In this document: piece by piece, positions 7,977-16,781 of the stretch
Position numbering within the stretch: position 1 is the first letter of the stretch
Layout: each line of letters begins with the position of its first letter
Source: an uncultured Clostridia bacterium
Lineage (GTDB): Bacteria; Bacillota; Clostridia; TANB77; CAG-508
Direction: 5' to 3'
Length of the DNA: 32,430 bases
Assembly (NCBI GenBank): GCA_944388655.1
Contig: CALXJP010000004.1
Location: 1-32,430 of the forward strand
Made by a program: the position numbers and the translations under genes
Notes under the pieces: generated by a model
What the model saw: the letters and a program-made list of their open reading frames with translations, nothing else
What the model was told of the DNA's origin: nothing
The model's database searches: none

Positions 7977-8559
7977 ATGATAATTAAAAATCCACAATTT
8001 ACTATTTCTGCTGTTTCTCCTAAACAATATCCTCAAGATAATTTGCCCCAGGTTGTTTTAGTAGGAAAATCTAATGTAGGAAAATCTTCATTTATTAATA
8101 CATTAGTAAATCGAAAACGTCTTGCTCGTACTAGTAGCGAACCTCGGAAAAACTAGACAAATCAATTTTTATCAGATGGATGAGCAATTTTATTTTGTAG
8201 ATTTACCTGGTTATGGTTTTAGTAAAATGTCAAAAGAAGAACAAGTAAAAGTAGGAAATTTCATTGAAGAATATTTACAAAAAAGTAATGCGATTTCTTT
8301 AATTATTTTTTTAATTGATATTCGTCATGAGCCTACTGCCAATGATAAGTTAATGTATCATTATATTGTTAAGTGCAACAAGCCATGTATTATCATTGCT
8401 AATAAAGCTGATAAAATTGCTATTACTAAGGTAGAGCAGCAAGTAAATCAATTACAAAATATCTTAAACCCTATGAAAGATTATGTTTTTTTACCTTTTT
8501 CGTCTGAAAGAAAAGTTTATACGGAGCAAGTATGGAAAGAAATAGAAAAATATATTTAA
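7977..8559 (+). CDS. engB: ribosome-biogenesis GTPase EngB/YsxC, one +1 frameshift
   Basis: EngB (YsxC) is a TRAFAC GTPase for 50S subunit assembly and is essential in Bacillus subtilis. From ATG 7977 the frame gives [14 protein letters not shown] (G1), then RTSSEP. There the zero frame reads CCT-CGG-AAA-AAC-TAG and stops after 59 codons. Skipping the C at 8145 gives CCT-GGA-AAA-ACT, hence [10 protein letters not shown] (G2/switch I), then [10 protein letters not shown] (G3), NKADK (G4) and FSSE (G5), ending at 8559. The restored length of 193 residues equals the family norm. All GTPase motifs are intact, so decay looks unlikely. An AAGGAA site lies upstream of the start. Confidence 0.93.
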
Positions 8560-8562
8560 CCT

Positions 8563-8598
8563 AAAAAAATACATGATTTTTACATCATGCATTTTTTT
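8563..8598. terminator. bidirectional terminator between engB and the DUF951 gene
   Basis: AAAAAAAT, one unpaired base and CATGAT pair with ATCATG, one base and ATTTTTTT around a short loop. T runs follow on both strands, so it can serve both engB (plus) and the rnj-fprA-gltX-DUF951 operon (minus). It overlaps the last codons of the DUF951 gene. Confidence 0.8.
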
Positions 8599-8815
8599 GT
8601 TTTCTTTTTTCTATTTCTTTTATATATTCTTTATCTTCCTTCGATATTTTTTTGGTTATGATTTTTAACGCTTTTGGTCTTTCTAAAGTAATAACATGGT
8701 CACATCCAACACATTTTAATTTAAAATCTACACCAACTCTTACTATTTCCCATAATTTGCTTCCACAAGGATGCTGTTTTTTAGTTCTTACAATATCTCC
8801 TATATGATATTCCAC
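8585..8815 (-). CDS. DUF951 family protein
   Basis: This 76-residue protein matches the DUF951 pattern: YHIGDIVRTKKQHPCGSKLWEI, then LKCVGCDHVITLER with a CxxC pair, and a lysine-rich tail. The function of the family is unknown; the cysteines (HPCG and CVGC) suggest a small metal-binding or nucleic-acid-associated protein. The GTG at 8815 is chosen because AGGAGG (8823-8828) sits 7 nt upstream; the ATG at 8821 is only one base from that site. The ribosome site overlaps the gltX stop codon, which implies translational coupling as the last gene of the rnj operon. Confidence 0.87.
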   Translation of the reverse strand: MEYHIGDIVRTKKQHPCGSKLWEIVRVGVDFKLKCVGCDHVITLERPKALKIITKKISKEDKEYIKEIEKRKQKNA

Positions 8816-8827
8816 ACACATTCCTCC

Positions 8828-10486
8828 TTAAAGAGCTTGTATTGCTGTTTCATATCTTTTTTGCATTGTTTCTTTTCCTAGTACTTGCATAATTTCATAT
8901 AAATCTGGTGTATTGCTTCTACCTGTTAGTGCTACTCTTAAAACTGTGCTAATGTCTCCTACATGTCCTTTTGGCCAAGTTTCAGGAGATTTTTTCCATT
9001 CTTTTACTTCTCTGGCATAACCTAATTTTTCTGCCATATCTTTTATTTTATTAAACCAAGTTTGCTTATCATCCTTAGCATCATAATACTCATTCATATA
9101 TGTATTAACTATCTTAGTAATTTCTTCTTTATCTGTTATTTTTTGATATTCATAATTTACTTTTTGATTAGAAAATTCACTATCATACATATAAGAAATA
9201 TTTTGGTATACGTCTGACCATTTAGCAATATCTTTTCTTGGTTTTGCATTTCCTCTTTCTATTCCGAATACTTGCATAGCATAATTTTTATTTTGCAACA
9301 ATTCTTCTAAGTGTTTATCATATACTTTTGCCCATTCTAATGCTTCATTATATATTTGCTCTGCACTGTATTTAGAAATAACTGTTTTAGCAATATCTAA
9401 AATTTTAACAATATCAAATAAAGCTCCACTTACACTCATTTTTTCAATTTTAAGTTCAAAATCATCTAAGGATGCATTAGGATTTGCTTTTCTCCAACTT
9501 TCAAAATTAGAGTTTGCAATATTCAATAAATATTCTACTACCGCTTCTTTTGGTATACCTTGTTCTGTATAAAAACTTACAGAAGCTTCAGGGTCTTTAC
9601 GCTTACTTAATTTTCTCTTTCCACCATTATCTTCTTTCATGATTGGTGAAATATGAGCATATTTAGGAGTTTTAAAGCCTAATACTTGAAATAATTGTAG
9701 GTGCAAAGGAATAGAAGATAACCATTCATCTCCACGAATAACGTGTGTTGTGCGCATAAGATGATCATCTACAGCATGTGCAAAATGGTAAGTTGGAAGT
9801 CCATCTCCTTTAATTAATACTACATCTTGATCATTTTCTGGAAAGTCTACATTTCCTTTAATTAAGTCATGATGTTTTATTTTTCTTTCTTCATTTCCAG
9901 GAGATTTTAAACGAATAATATAGCTTTCTCCTTTTTTTATTTTTTCTGCTGCTTCTTCCACTGTTAAATTTCTACATTTTGCCCATACGCCATAATATCC
10001 AGGTCTAATTTTTGCATTTTCTTGTTTTTGTCTCATTTCATCTAACTCTTCTGTTTTGCAAAAACAAGGATATGCTTTTCCTTGTGAAATTAAATATTTG
10101 GCATAGGCTTGATAAATATCTTTTCTTAAAGATTGCTTATATGGACCATATTCCCCTATTTCATTTTCTTCATCTATCATTCCTTCATCTGCTGATAAAT
10201 CAAAATCCTTTAGAGAATTAATGATGCCAATTACTCCATTTTCTACTTCTCTTTTTTGGTCTGTATCTTCTATTCTTAGGAACATTACCCCTTCTGTTTG
10301 TTTGGCTAATTTTTTAGCAATTACCACTTGATATAGTGAACCTAAGTGTACAAAACCTGTAGGGCTTGGAGCAAATCTGGTAACAATAGCTCCTTCTTTT
10401 AGATTTCTTGGTTTATATTTTTCTTCATAAAAGGAAATGTCTTTTGCATTAGGAAATACTAAATTTGCTAAATCTTGATAATCCAT
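8828..10486 (-). CDS. gltX: glutamyl-tRNA synthetase
   Basis: This class I synthetase loads glutamate on tRNA-Glu, and on tRNA-Gln if the organism uses the amidotransferase route. The 552-residue protein has the HIGH-type motif APSPTGFVHLGSL at about 39-51. CFC and a later Cys resemble the zinc region, HVIRGDEW precedes the catalytic loop, and KRKLSKRKD at about 290-297 is the KMSKS motif. About 32 residues precede the catalytic core, and the protein is longer than the common 485-residue form, which fits a Clostridia-specific type. AGAGGAGAAG precedes ATG. It lies 49 nt behind fprA and overlaps the ribosome site of the DUF951 gene. Confidence 0.94.
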   Translation of the reverse strand: MDYQDLANLVFPNAKDISFYEEKYKPRNLKEGAIVTRFAPSPTGFVHLGSLYQVVIAKKLAKQTEGVMFLRIEDTDQKREVENGVIGIINSLKDFDLSADEGMIDEENEIGEYGPYKQSLRKDIYQAYAKYLISQGKAYPCFCKTEELDEMRQKQENAKIRPGYYGVWAKCRNLTVEEAAEKIKKGESYIIRLKSPGNEERKIKHHDLIKGNVDFPENDQDVVLIKGDGLPTYHFAHAVDDHLMRTTHVIRGDEWLSSIPLHLQLFQVLGFKTPKYAHISPIMKEDNGGKRKLSKRKDPEASVSFYTEQGIPKEAVVEYLLNIANSNFESWRKANPNASLDDFELKIEKMSVSGALFDIVKILDIAKTVISKYSAEQIYNEALEWAKVYDKHLEELLQNKNYAMQVFGIERGNAKPRKDIAKWSDVYQNISYMYDSEFSNQKVNYEYQKITDKEEITKIVNTYMNEYYDAKDDKQTWFNKIKDMAEKLGYAREVKEWKKSPETWPKGHVGDISTVLRVALTGRSNTPDLYEIMQVLGKETMQKRYETAIQAL

Positions 10487-10535
10487 ATTCTTCTCCTCTT
10501 TTCATTTCAATTATTGGCTGATTATATCAAAAAGT

Positions 10536-11720
10536 TTAGGCTTTTGCAATCTCTTTACCAAAATCTATACATTTTTGTATGGTTTGTTCATCTGGTGTCC
10601 ATTGACAACGTATTCCTTCATTGATTAGTGAGAATCCACATTTTTGTAATTCTTCTGCTATTTGCTTTGTAGCTTCTCCACTCCATCCATAACTTCCAAA
10701 AGCTGTCGCTTTTTTATTTTTTAATTTTGTTCCTTTAATAAGTTCTAAAATTCCTGCTATAGAGAATAAATATCCGTTATTTACTGTAGATGAGCCTACT
10801 AAAATAGTTTTAGATTTAAAAACTTCTGTTAATACATCTGTTTTATCTTCTTTTGCCATATTCATTAGTTTTATAGTTATTTGCTTATCTTGTTCATATA
10901 TTCCTTTTGCTATAGCTTCTGCCATTTTTCTTGTATTATTCCACATAGTATCATAAATGATAGTAATTTGATTTTCTTGATAAGCACTTGCCCATTCTAA
11001 GTATTTTTGTACAATTTGCATTGGATTTTCTCTCCAAATAACACCGTGGCTTGTGCAAATCATATCAATTGGAATATGCATTTGTTGAATTTCTTGAATT
11101 TTCTTGGTAACAAACATTCCAAAAGGAGCTACTATATTCGCATAATATTTTATTGCTTCTTCATATAGCTCTGCTTGATTTACTTTGTCAGCATATAAGC
11201 TTTCAGTTGCATAATGTTGTCCAAAAGCATCATTGCTAAATAAAATATTTTCTTTATCCATATACGTAAACATGGTATCTGGCCAATGAAGCATTGGAGC
11301 TTCTATAAAAGTTAAGGTATGTTTTCCTATATTTAAAGTATCTCCTGTTTTTACTGGTACAAAATTCCATTCCTGGTGGTATTGTCCTTTTAGAGATTTT
11401 ACTGCATTAGCAGTGCAATAGATAGGCGTATTAGGGATTTCTCTCATTAATTCTACTAATGCACCACTATGGTCAACTTCTCCATGATTAATAATGATAT
11501 AGTCTATTTTTTGTAAGTCTATTTCTTTCTTCAAATTGGCTACAAATTCTTTATCATAAGGTAGCCATACTGTATCGATTAATACATTCTTTTCATCTCG
11601 TATTAAATAACTATTATAGGATGAACCTTTAATGGTAGTAAATTCATCTCCATGGAATTTTTTTAATTCCCAATCTATTTTTCCTACCCAGGTAACATAC
11701 TCATTTATTTTTTTTGACAT
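10536..11720 (-). CDS. fprA: FprA-type flavodiiron protein
   Basis: Family A flavoproteins reduce oxygen to water, or NO to N2O, and protect anaerobes. The 394-residue protein has the two-domain layout. A metallo-beta-lactamase-like diiron domain carries all ligands: HGEVDH (His79, Glu81, Asp83, His84), His145 in MLHWPD, Asp164 in SNDAFG and His225 in TSHGV. A flavodoxin domain from about 253 begins ITIIYDTMWNNTRKMAE, the FMN phosphate loop. No rubredoxin or flavin-reductase extension is present. AAAGGAG stands 9 nt before ATG. It follows RNase J by 14 nt in the same operon. Confidence 0.95.
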   Translation of the reverse strand: MSKKINEYVTWVGKIDWELKKFHGDEFTTIKGSSYNSYLIRDEKNVLIDTVWLPYDKEFVANLKKEIDLQKIDYIIINHGEVDHSGALVELMREIPNTPIYCTANAVKSLKGQYHQEWNFVPVKTGDTLNIGKHTLTFIEAPMLHWPDTMFTYMDKENILFSNDAFGQHYATESLYADKVNQAELYEEAIKYYANIVAPFGMFVTKKIQEIQQMHIPIDMICTSHGVIWRENPMQIVQKYLEWASAYQENQITIIYDTMWNNTRKMAEAIAKGIYEQDKQITIKLMNMAKEDKTDVLTEVFKSKTILVGSSTVNNGYLFSIAGILELIKGTKLKNKKATAFGSYGWSGEATKQIAEELQKCGFSLINEGIRCQWTPDEQTIQKCIDFGKEIAKA

Positions 11721-11734
11721 AGTTCATTACTCCT

Positions 11735-13636
11735 TTATAAAGACATGATAATTGGTAAAATCATTGGATTTCTTTTTGTTTTTTGGAAGATGTAATCTCG
11801 TAAGTTATCTTTTAAAGTAGATTTAATTGTTCCCCAGTCTGTAACTCCTTGATCTTCTAAATTTTGTACCTCTTCTCTTACGACTTTTTTTACTTCTTCC
11901 ATCAAGTTTTCAGATTCTCTAACATATACGAATCCTCTTGAGATAACATCTGGTCCTGCTACAATTTCTCCAGAACCTGCATCCATTGTCATAACAATAA
12001 CAATTAGACCATCTTGTGATAAATGTTGTCTATCACGTAATACAACGTTTCCTACATCTCCTACGCCTAAACCATCTACTAATATTTTTCCTACAGGAAC
12101 AGTACCTGTGAGTTTTGCTCCCTCTTCACTTAGCTCTAATATTCTTCCATTGGTACTCATGAAAATGTTTTCCGCTGGAATTCCCATTTTCTTAGCAGTA
12201 TCTGCATGAGCTATTAATTGTCTGTATTCTCCATGTACTGGTAAGAAATATTTTGGTTTTACTAATGACAAAATTAATTTTTGCTCTTCTTGGCAAGCAT
12301 GGCCTGATACGTGTACATCTGCTAAAGAACTGTATACCACTTCTGCCCCTATTTTCATTAAATCATCTATTACTTTTGCTACTAATTTTTCATTTCCTGG
12401 TATAGGAGTTGCTGAAATAATAATTAAGTCATTTGGTGTAATTTCTACTTTTTTATGCTCTCCATTTGCCATTCTTGTTAAGGCAGACATGGTTTCCCCT
12501 TGGCTTCCTGTTGTAATAATAACTAATTGTTCATCTGTATAATTTTTTATCATGTCTATGTCAATAAACAAATTATCTGGTGCATCAATATATCCTAATT
12601 TTCTTGCTGTTTCTATCATATTAATCATGCTTCTACCACATACAGCAATTTTTCTTCTATTTTCTACTGCTGCATTAACAATTTGTTGTACTCTATGCAC
12701 ATTGGAAGCAAAAGTAGCTACAACAATTCTTTTTTTACAGTTGATAAATAATTTATCAAAAACCTCTCCTACCGTACTTTCAGACATGGTATACCCTTTT
12801 CTTTCTGAGTTTGTACTATCTGATAGTAAAGCAAGAACGCCCCTAGAGCCTATTTCAGCAATTCTTGTTAAGTCTGTCATTTCACTGTTGATTGGTGTAT
12901 AGTCAATTTTAAAGTCCCCTGTATGCATAACTATTCCTACTGGCGTATATATAGCAAGCATTACAGAGTCTGGAATACTATGGCAACTTCTAATAAACTC
13001 TACTTTTATTTTTCCAAAATTAATCGTTTCTCCTGCTGATACTTCCACTAATTTTGCACTTCTTAATAGTTTATGCTCTTCTAATTTATTTTGAATTAAT
13101 CCTATTGTTAATTTTGTTGCATATATAGGAATATCAAATTGTTTTAAAAAGTATGGTATTGCACCAATGTGGTCTTCATGTCCGTGAGTAATTACCATTC
13201 CTCTAATTTTCTCTTTATTTTTTTCCAAATACGTAAAGTCTGGTATAACTAAGTCTACTCCTAGCATATCATCTGTTGGGAACTCTAGACCACAGTCTAC
13301 AACGATAATTTCATTATCATATTCAAATGCTGTAATATTTTTTCCAATTTCTTCTAGTCCTCCTAGAGGAATAATTTTTAATGTTGGCTTTTTAAATCCT
13401 ATTTGCTTTCTTGATCTAACATGTGTTTGTAATGCTCTTTCTTCTTTTATTTTAACTAATGATTGCTCTTCCCTTCCTTGTAAAGCTACTGTTTCTCTAG
13501 TTTCTTTTGTTCTTTTGGTATACGGCCTTTTTCTCGCTTCCTTATTTTTTTCTTTTGATTGTAAAGTATTTCTACTTGTTCTTCTTGTGTTCTTCTTTAA
13601 GTTTGTGTTTTCATTTTGTTCTGCTCTCTCTAACAT
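11735..13636 (-). CDS. rnj: ribonuclease J with basic N-terminal extension
   Basis: RNase J is a metallo-beta-lactamase/beta-CASP ribonuclease with 5'-3' exo- and endonuclease activity in mRNA decay and rRNA maturation. The catalytic HGHEDH is at residues 151-156, and GDFK, SDSTN and the beta-CASP part (CGRSM, SGHA) follow. The C-terminus ends KRNPMILPIIMSL as usual. The protein has 633 residues against about 555 in relatives. The difference is a basic, Lys/Arg/Glu-rich N-terminal stretch of about 83 residues without predicted fold, possibly an RNA- or protein-binding tail. AAAGGAG precedes the ATG. It heads the operon with fprA, gltX and the DUF951 gene and has a long leader of about 230 nt. 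Confidence 0.94.
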   Translation of the reverse strand: MLERAEQNENTNLKKNTRRTSRNTLQSKEKNKEARKRPYTKRTKETRETVALQGREEQSLVKIKEERALQTHVRSRKQIGFKKPTLKIIPLGGLEEIGKNITAFEYDNEIIVVDCGLEFPTDDMLGVDLVIPDFTYLEKNKEKIRGMVITHGHEDHIGAIPYFLKQFDIPIYATKLTIGLIQNKLEEHKLLRSAKLVEVSAGETINFGKIKVEFIRSCHSIPDSVMLAIYTPVGIVMHTGDFKIDYTPINSEMTDLTRIAEIGSRGVLALLSDSTNSERKGYTMSESTVGEVFDKLFINCKKRIVVATFASNVHRVQQIVNAAVENRRKIAVCGRSMINMIETARKLGYIDAPDNLFIDIDMIKNYTDEQLVIITTGSQGETMSALTRMANGEHKKVEITPNDLIIISATPIPGNEKLVAKVIDDLMKIGAEVVYSSLADVHVSGHACQEEQKLILSLVKPKYFLPVHGEYRQLIAHADTAKKMGIPAENIFMSTNGRILELSEEGAKLTGTVPVGKILVDGLGVGDVGNVVLRDRQHLSQDGLIVIVMTMDAGSGEIVAGPDVISRGFVYVRESENLMEEVKKVVREEVQNLEDQGVTDWGTIKSTLKDNLRDYIFQKTKRNPMILPIIMSL

Positions 13637-13873
13637 ATTTTTTCTTCTCCTTTATTTTTTATTTTAGTGTCTCGTTTAAATTTATATATCTATTTTTCTC
13701 ATTTTTTATTGAATTATACTTTTTTCCACGCAAAAAAGACTCAAAATATTTTTTGATTTGCTTATTTTTATTTTTCTTTTTTGCATTATCTCATTTCTTC
13801 TCATTCTTTTTATCTCATTATATTATATAAATTTAAATCTCTTCTTTACCATCTCTTGGTAATCACTGGTAAT

Positions 13874-13902
13874 ATTATAATATACAATTTTATTTTTGTC
13901 AA
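13874..13902 (-). promoter_or_regulatory. consensus promoter of the rnj operon
   Basis: TTGACA (13897-13902), 17 nt, TATAAT (13874-13879) on the minus strand, all twelve positions consensus. The implied 5' leader to the RNase J start codon is about 230 nt, purine-rich and A-rich, with no strong hairpin that I can see. Otherwise the 13637-14019 gap holds only this promoter and the terminator at 13978-14011. Confidence 0.85.
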
Positions 13903-13977
13903 ATTACTTTTGGTTTATAATTGGTAGTACATTAGCAGAAGCATTATTACAAAAAATATATAAAGAATAATAAAACA

Positions 13978-14011
13978 AAGAAGCGGAAAAATAAAATAGT
14001 AACCGCTTCTT
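13978..14011 (-). terminator. terminator of the pilus/ROK operon
   Basis: AAGAAGCGG pairs perfectly with CCGCTTCTT (13978-13986 and 14003-14011). On the minus strand a T-rich tract follows. It lies directly behind the remnant ORF at 14020, so it closes the long leftward pilus transcription unit. Confidence 0.8.
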
Positions 14012-14019
14012 TTCAAATT

Positions 14020-14463
14020 TTATTGTATTATTTCATATTGACTTATATCAGGTTTTGTAAAGATTTCATCTGATATCTCATTAAATTCATGTTGTATTTC
14101 TTCTGTTTTACCATTATTGTATACTATCTTGATACATAATCCTGTGTCTTTTTCCATATATATTTCTTTTTCGTCTGAATTAGTAAGTAAAAATGCTGAA
14201 TTTAAATTTCCAGTTATTCGATAGCACTCTTTTTCGTTATATATAACTTCTTCTATATGTGTATATATGCTTGCTAAAAATCTTCTCCAAGTATTCTCTG
14301 TAGCTACATAATTAAATATTAATGGTTCCATTAATGTTCCTGTTGTATTTAATTTTGCTTTTTTACCTTCTACAGTTTCATAGAATTCATCACATTGCGT
14401 TCCATTATAATATAAAGAGGTTTTGTATTTTGCTTCTTCGTTTTGAACAATAACTAATTGTCA
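14020..14463 (-). pseudogene. 5'-truncated remnant of an unknown protein
   Basis: The reading frame is open from about 14463 but has no good start until ATG 14331 (weak AGGA upstream), which would give 103 residues. The part before that ATG still reads like protein: QLVIVQNEEAKYKT, then LYYNGTQCDEFYETVEGKKA. A TGA lies directly upstream, 5 nt past the ROK kinase stop codon. I infer that the original N-terminus, perhaps a lipoprotein signal, was lost by a deletion whose junction is near 14463-14470. The visible part is rich in beta-type strands, with motifs such as CYRITGNLNS and MEKDTGLCIKIVYNNGK, reminiscent of secreted or lipoprotein folds. I do not recognise the family. Confidence 0.55.
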
Positions 14464-14467
14464 ATTT

Positions 14468-15385
14468 TTACTCGATATACAAAGCACCTATAATCCCCGC
14501 ATCATTACCTAAACTTGCTAAAACAATTTCTGGAACACGGAATTTATATTTATGTTCTTGTAATTTTTCTAATAATTTAGTATATAAAATTTTATGAAAG
14601 TATACAAAACTTCCTCCTAAGCATATAGCTTGTGGTTCCATAATTCTTGTTATATTATAAATACCTAACATTAAATTCTCTATATATTGTTCTATGTAGT
14701 TTTGAATTTCCTTTTCATTTTTATTTTCTAATAAGTACTGTAAAATAGCTTCTGAAGATATTGCTTGTGAATTTTCTCCTATGTTAAAGTAACGAATAAA
14801 TCCTTTTTTAAAAGCACTCATGGAAGCATATTTTTCAAAACATCCTTTATTTCCACATTGGCATGGAATTCCCTCTTTTTGAATTATCATATGACCATAT
14901 TCTGAGCCTGCATTTATTTTTGGTGTTAACAATTGATTTCCTATGAAGGTGGCCCCTCCTATCCCTGTTCCTAAACACAAAAACACACAATCTTCATACT
15001 GTTGTAATGAGCCGTATAATTTTTCTGCTACTCCTGCACATTTGGCATCATTATGAATAACAACTTGTGTGTAAAATTCTTCTTCTAATTCTTTTTTTAA
15101 GGATAAACTTTTTATATTCAAATTATAAATATCTTTAGCCATTCCTTCTTGAATAGTACCAGGACAAGCAATGCCTATTTTTTGAATAACACATTTTGGT
15201 GCACCAATTTGTTTTAATATATCACGAATAAGGGATATAATCATATCCCTTATTTTTTCTTCTTTATTTATTTCTTCTTTAAAATTTTCACATAGGTTGA
15301 TTTCTTTTTTCGTTGTTATTTTTCCTTGTTCATTTACTATTCCTACTCCTATATGACTTCCACCTATATCTATTCCTATTTGCAA
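14468..15385 (-). CDS. ROK family sugar kinase (glucokinase-like)
   Basis: This is an ASKHA-fold kinase of the ROK family, likely phosphorylating glucose or a related hexose with ATP. The 305-residue protein begins QIGIDIGGSHIGVGIV (phosphate 1). It contains IHNDAKCAG with the catalytic Asp, LGTGIGGATF, and the ROK zinc signature CQCGNKGCFEKYAS. The start chosen is TTG at 15385, because GAGGA lies 8 nt upstream and the product then begins exactly at the conserved fold; the in-frame ATG at 15460 lies inside pilC. No HTH domain is present, so it is an enzyme and not a repressor. Its place behind pilC may be incidental or may use pilus-operon transcription. Confidence 0.9.
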   Translation of the reverse strand: MQIGIDIGGSHIGVGIVNEQGKITTKKEINLCENFKEEINKEEKIRDMIISLIRDILKQIGAPKCVIQKIGIACPGTIQEGMAKDIYNLNIKSLSLKKELEEEFYTQVVIHNDAKCAGVAEKLYGSLQQYEDCVFLCLGTGIGGATFIGNQLLTPKINAGSEYGHMIIQKEGIPCQCGNKGCFEKYASMSAFKKGFIRYFNIGENSQAISSEAILQYLLENKNEKEIQNYIEQYIENLMLGIYNITRIMEPQAICLGGSFVYFHKILYTKLLEKLQEHKYKFRVPEIVLASLGNDAGIIGALYIE

Positions 15386-15408
15386 TATTTTGTTCCTCTT
15401 CTTTCTTT

Positions 15409-16758
15409 TTATACTCCTGCTGCTGAGAATAAGAATCCTCCCATGTATACTTGTAAACATGGAACAAGTACAACTAATACGAAGAATATTAATACAATAC
15501 CTACTATAGAGTATGAAATTTCAGGTAATACTTTCATAATTTTCTCTATAATATTATCAATATCCATTTCCATATATTCTATCAATTTTTTCATCATTTC
15601 TGATAAATCTGTTTGCATACCTATTTTCAACATTTCTGTTGTCATAGGAGATGCTAACCCTGATTTTTCAAATGGTTCTATCCAAGAAGCACCAATTAAA
15701 ATATTGTTAATGGATGTTTCTACCATAGATAAGAACACATAATTCTTAACTACGTTTTTACTAACTTCTAGCGATTCCTGAATTCTCATACCATTATCTA
15801 GGTTTAATATCATTGCCTTGATAAACCTTGAAAAATCTAAAGCAAAAATAAGTTGTCCAAAAATTGGCATACGATATTTAAAATAGTCAAAGTTATATCT
15901 TCCTTTTGGTGTGTTAATATAATAGACTATAAGTCCTACAATAATGGCTACAAGTGCAGTTGGAATATACCATACTTTTAGTGCTGCAGTAATAAAGTTA
16001 AAAAACCATACCGTTATTCCTGAAAGTTTATCTGTACTTCCTACTTGTCTGTATAAACCTTCAATGGCAGGTACTGCTACCAATGAACCTACAATTAATA
16101 ATACTAAAATTGCAAAGAATTGTATAATATTGGGTACAATTGCTTTTTTTACTTTTCTTCCTATAGCATTGTTATCATCTAAATATTTTACAGCTTGCTC
16201 TAAAGAGGTGGTAAGAGAGCCTGATAATTCACCAACTTTTATCATATTAATATAGATATAAGGAAATACATTAGAATAATATTCCATAGTTGTATACATG
16301 TATTCTCCAGCTTCTACACCTGCTAATATATCTTGCAAAATACCTTTTAATGATAAATTTTCTGTACTTTCAATTATAGTATTTAATGCATGAATATTAT
16401 TAAAGTTTGCCTTTTTTAATAGATAGAAATTTTGTGTAAAAATAACTAAGTCCCTATTGGTAATCTTTTGTGTACCGGCAAGAGCTACATTAACTCTTTC
16501 CGCAAGACTAATTTCTGTTCTCGCATCTCTTGTTAATATGTTAGAACTACTTGCCGTTTTCATGATTTCATTCATATCTATGCTATTTCTTCTAACTTTC
16601 TTTTTATTTTTATTGACATAGGCAGATTGTCTAACATCAATTGGCATTAAGTCATTTTGTTTTAATTTTTTTATCAGTGTTTGTTTACTTGCTTCTTCAA
16701 CACGATTACGTACAATTTGCCCTTTTCTTGTTACTGCTCTATATACATATTCTGGCAT
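15409..16758 (-). CDS. pilC: type IV pilus inner-membrane platform protein PilC
   Basis: PilC (GspF family) is the polytopic platform that links the PilB and PilT motors to pilin assembly. The 449-residue protein begins PEYVYRAVTRKGQIVR, the usual N-terminus. It has two T2SSF domains, each ending in hydrophobic segments, around IIQFFAILVLLIVGSLVAVPAIEG and near the C-terminus. ATG 16758 is preferred over 16773, since GAGGAGGG lies between them. A 60-residue linker rich in Ser/Asn/Thr near residues 48-85 is slightly longer than usual. It is 23 nt behind pilT. Confidence 0.93.
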   Translation of the reverse strand: MPEYVYRAVTRKGQIVRNRVEEASKQTLIKKLKQNDLMPIDVRQSAYVNKNKKKVRRNSIDMNEIMKTASSSNILTRDARTEISLAERVNVALAGTQKITNRDLVIFTQNFYLLKKANFNNIHALNTIIESTENLSLKGILQDILAGVEAGEYMYTTMEYYSNVFPYIYINMIKVGELSGSLTTSLEQAVKYLDDNNAIGRKVKKAIVPNIIQFFAILVLLIVGSLVAVPAIEGLYRQVGSTDKLSGITVWFFNFITAALKVWYIPTALVAIIVGLIVYYINTPKGRYNFDYFKYRMPIFGQLIFALDFSRFIKAMILNLDNGMRIQESLEVSKNVVKNYVFLSMVETSINNILIGASWIEPFEKSGLASPMTTEMLKIGMQTDLSEMMKKLIEYMEMDIDNIIEKIMKVLPEISYSIVGIVLIFFVLVVLVPCLQVYMGGFLFSAAGV

Positions 16759-16781
16759 TTTTTCCCTCCTCATTATGCATT

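Noticed and set aside
8146-8153. A-run slippage (AAAAA) as the cause of the engB and pilT frameshifts
   Set aside because: Reading frame is restored by removing the C before GGA, and the same GGA-AAA-AC string in pilB is intact. The prepilin site has no A5 run.
13507-13830. Plus-strand hydrophobic ORF over the RNase J start and leader
   Set aside because: Its Phe/Leu-rich composition is the complement of A/G-rich leader and Lys/Arg codons, and no start signal exists.
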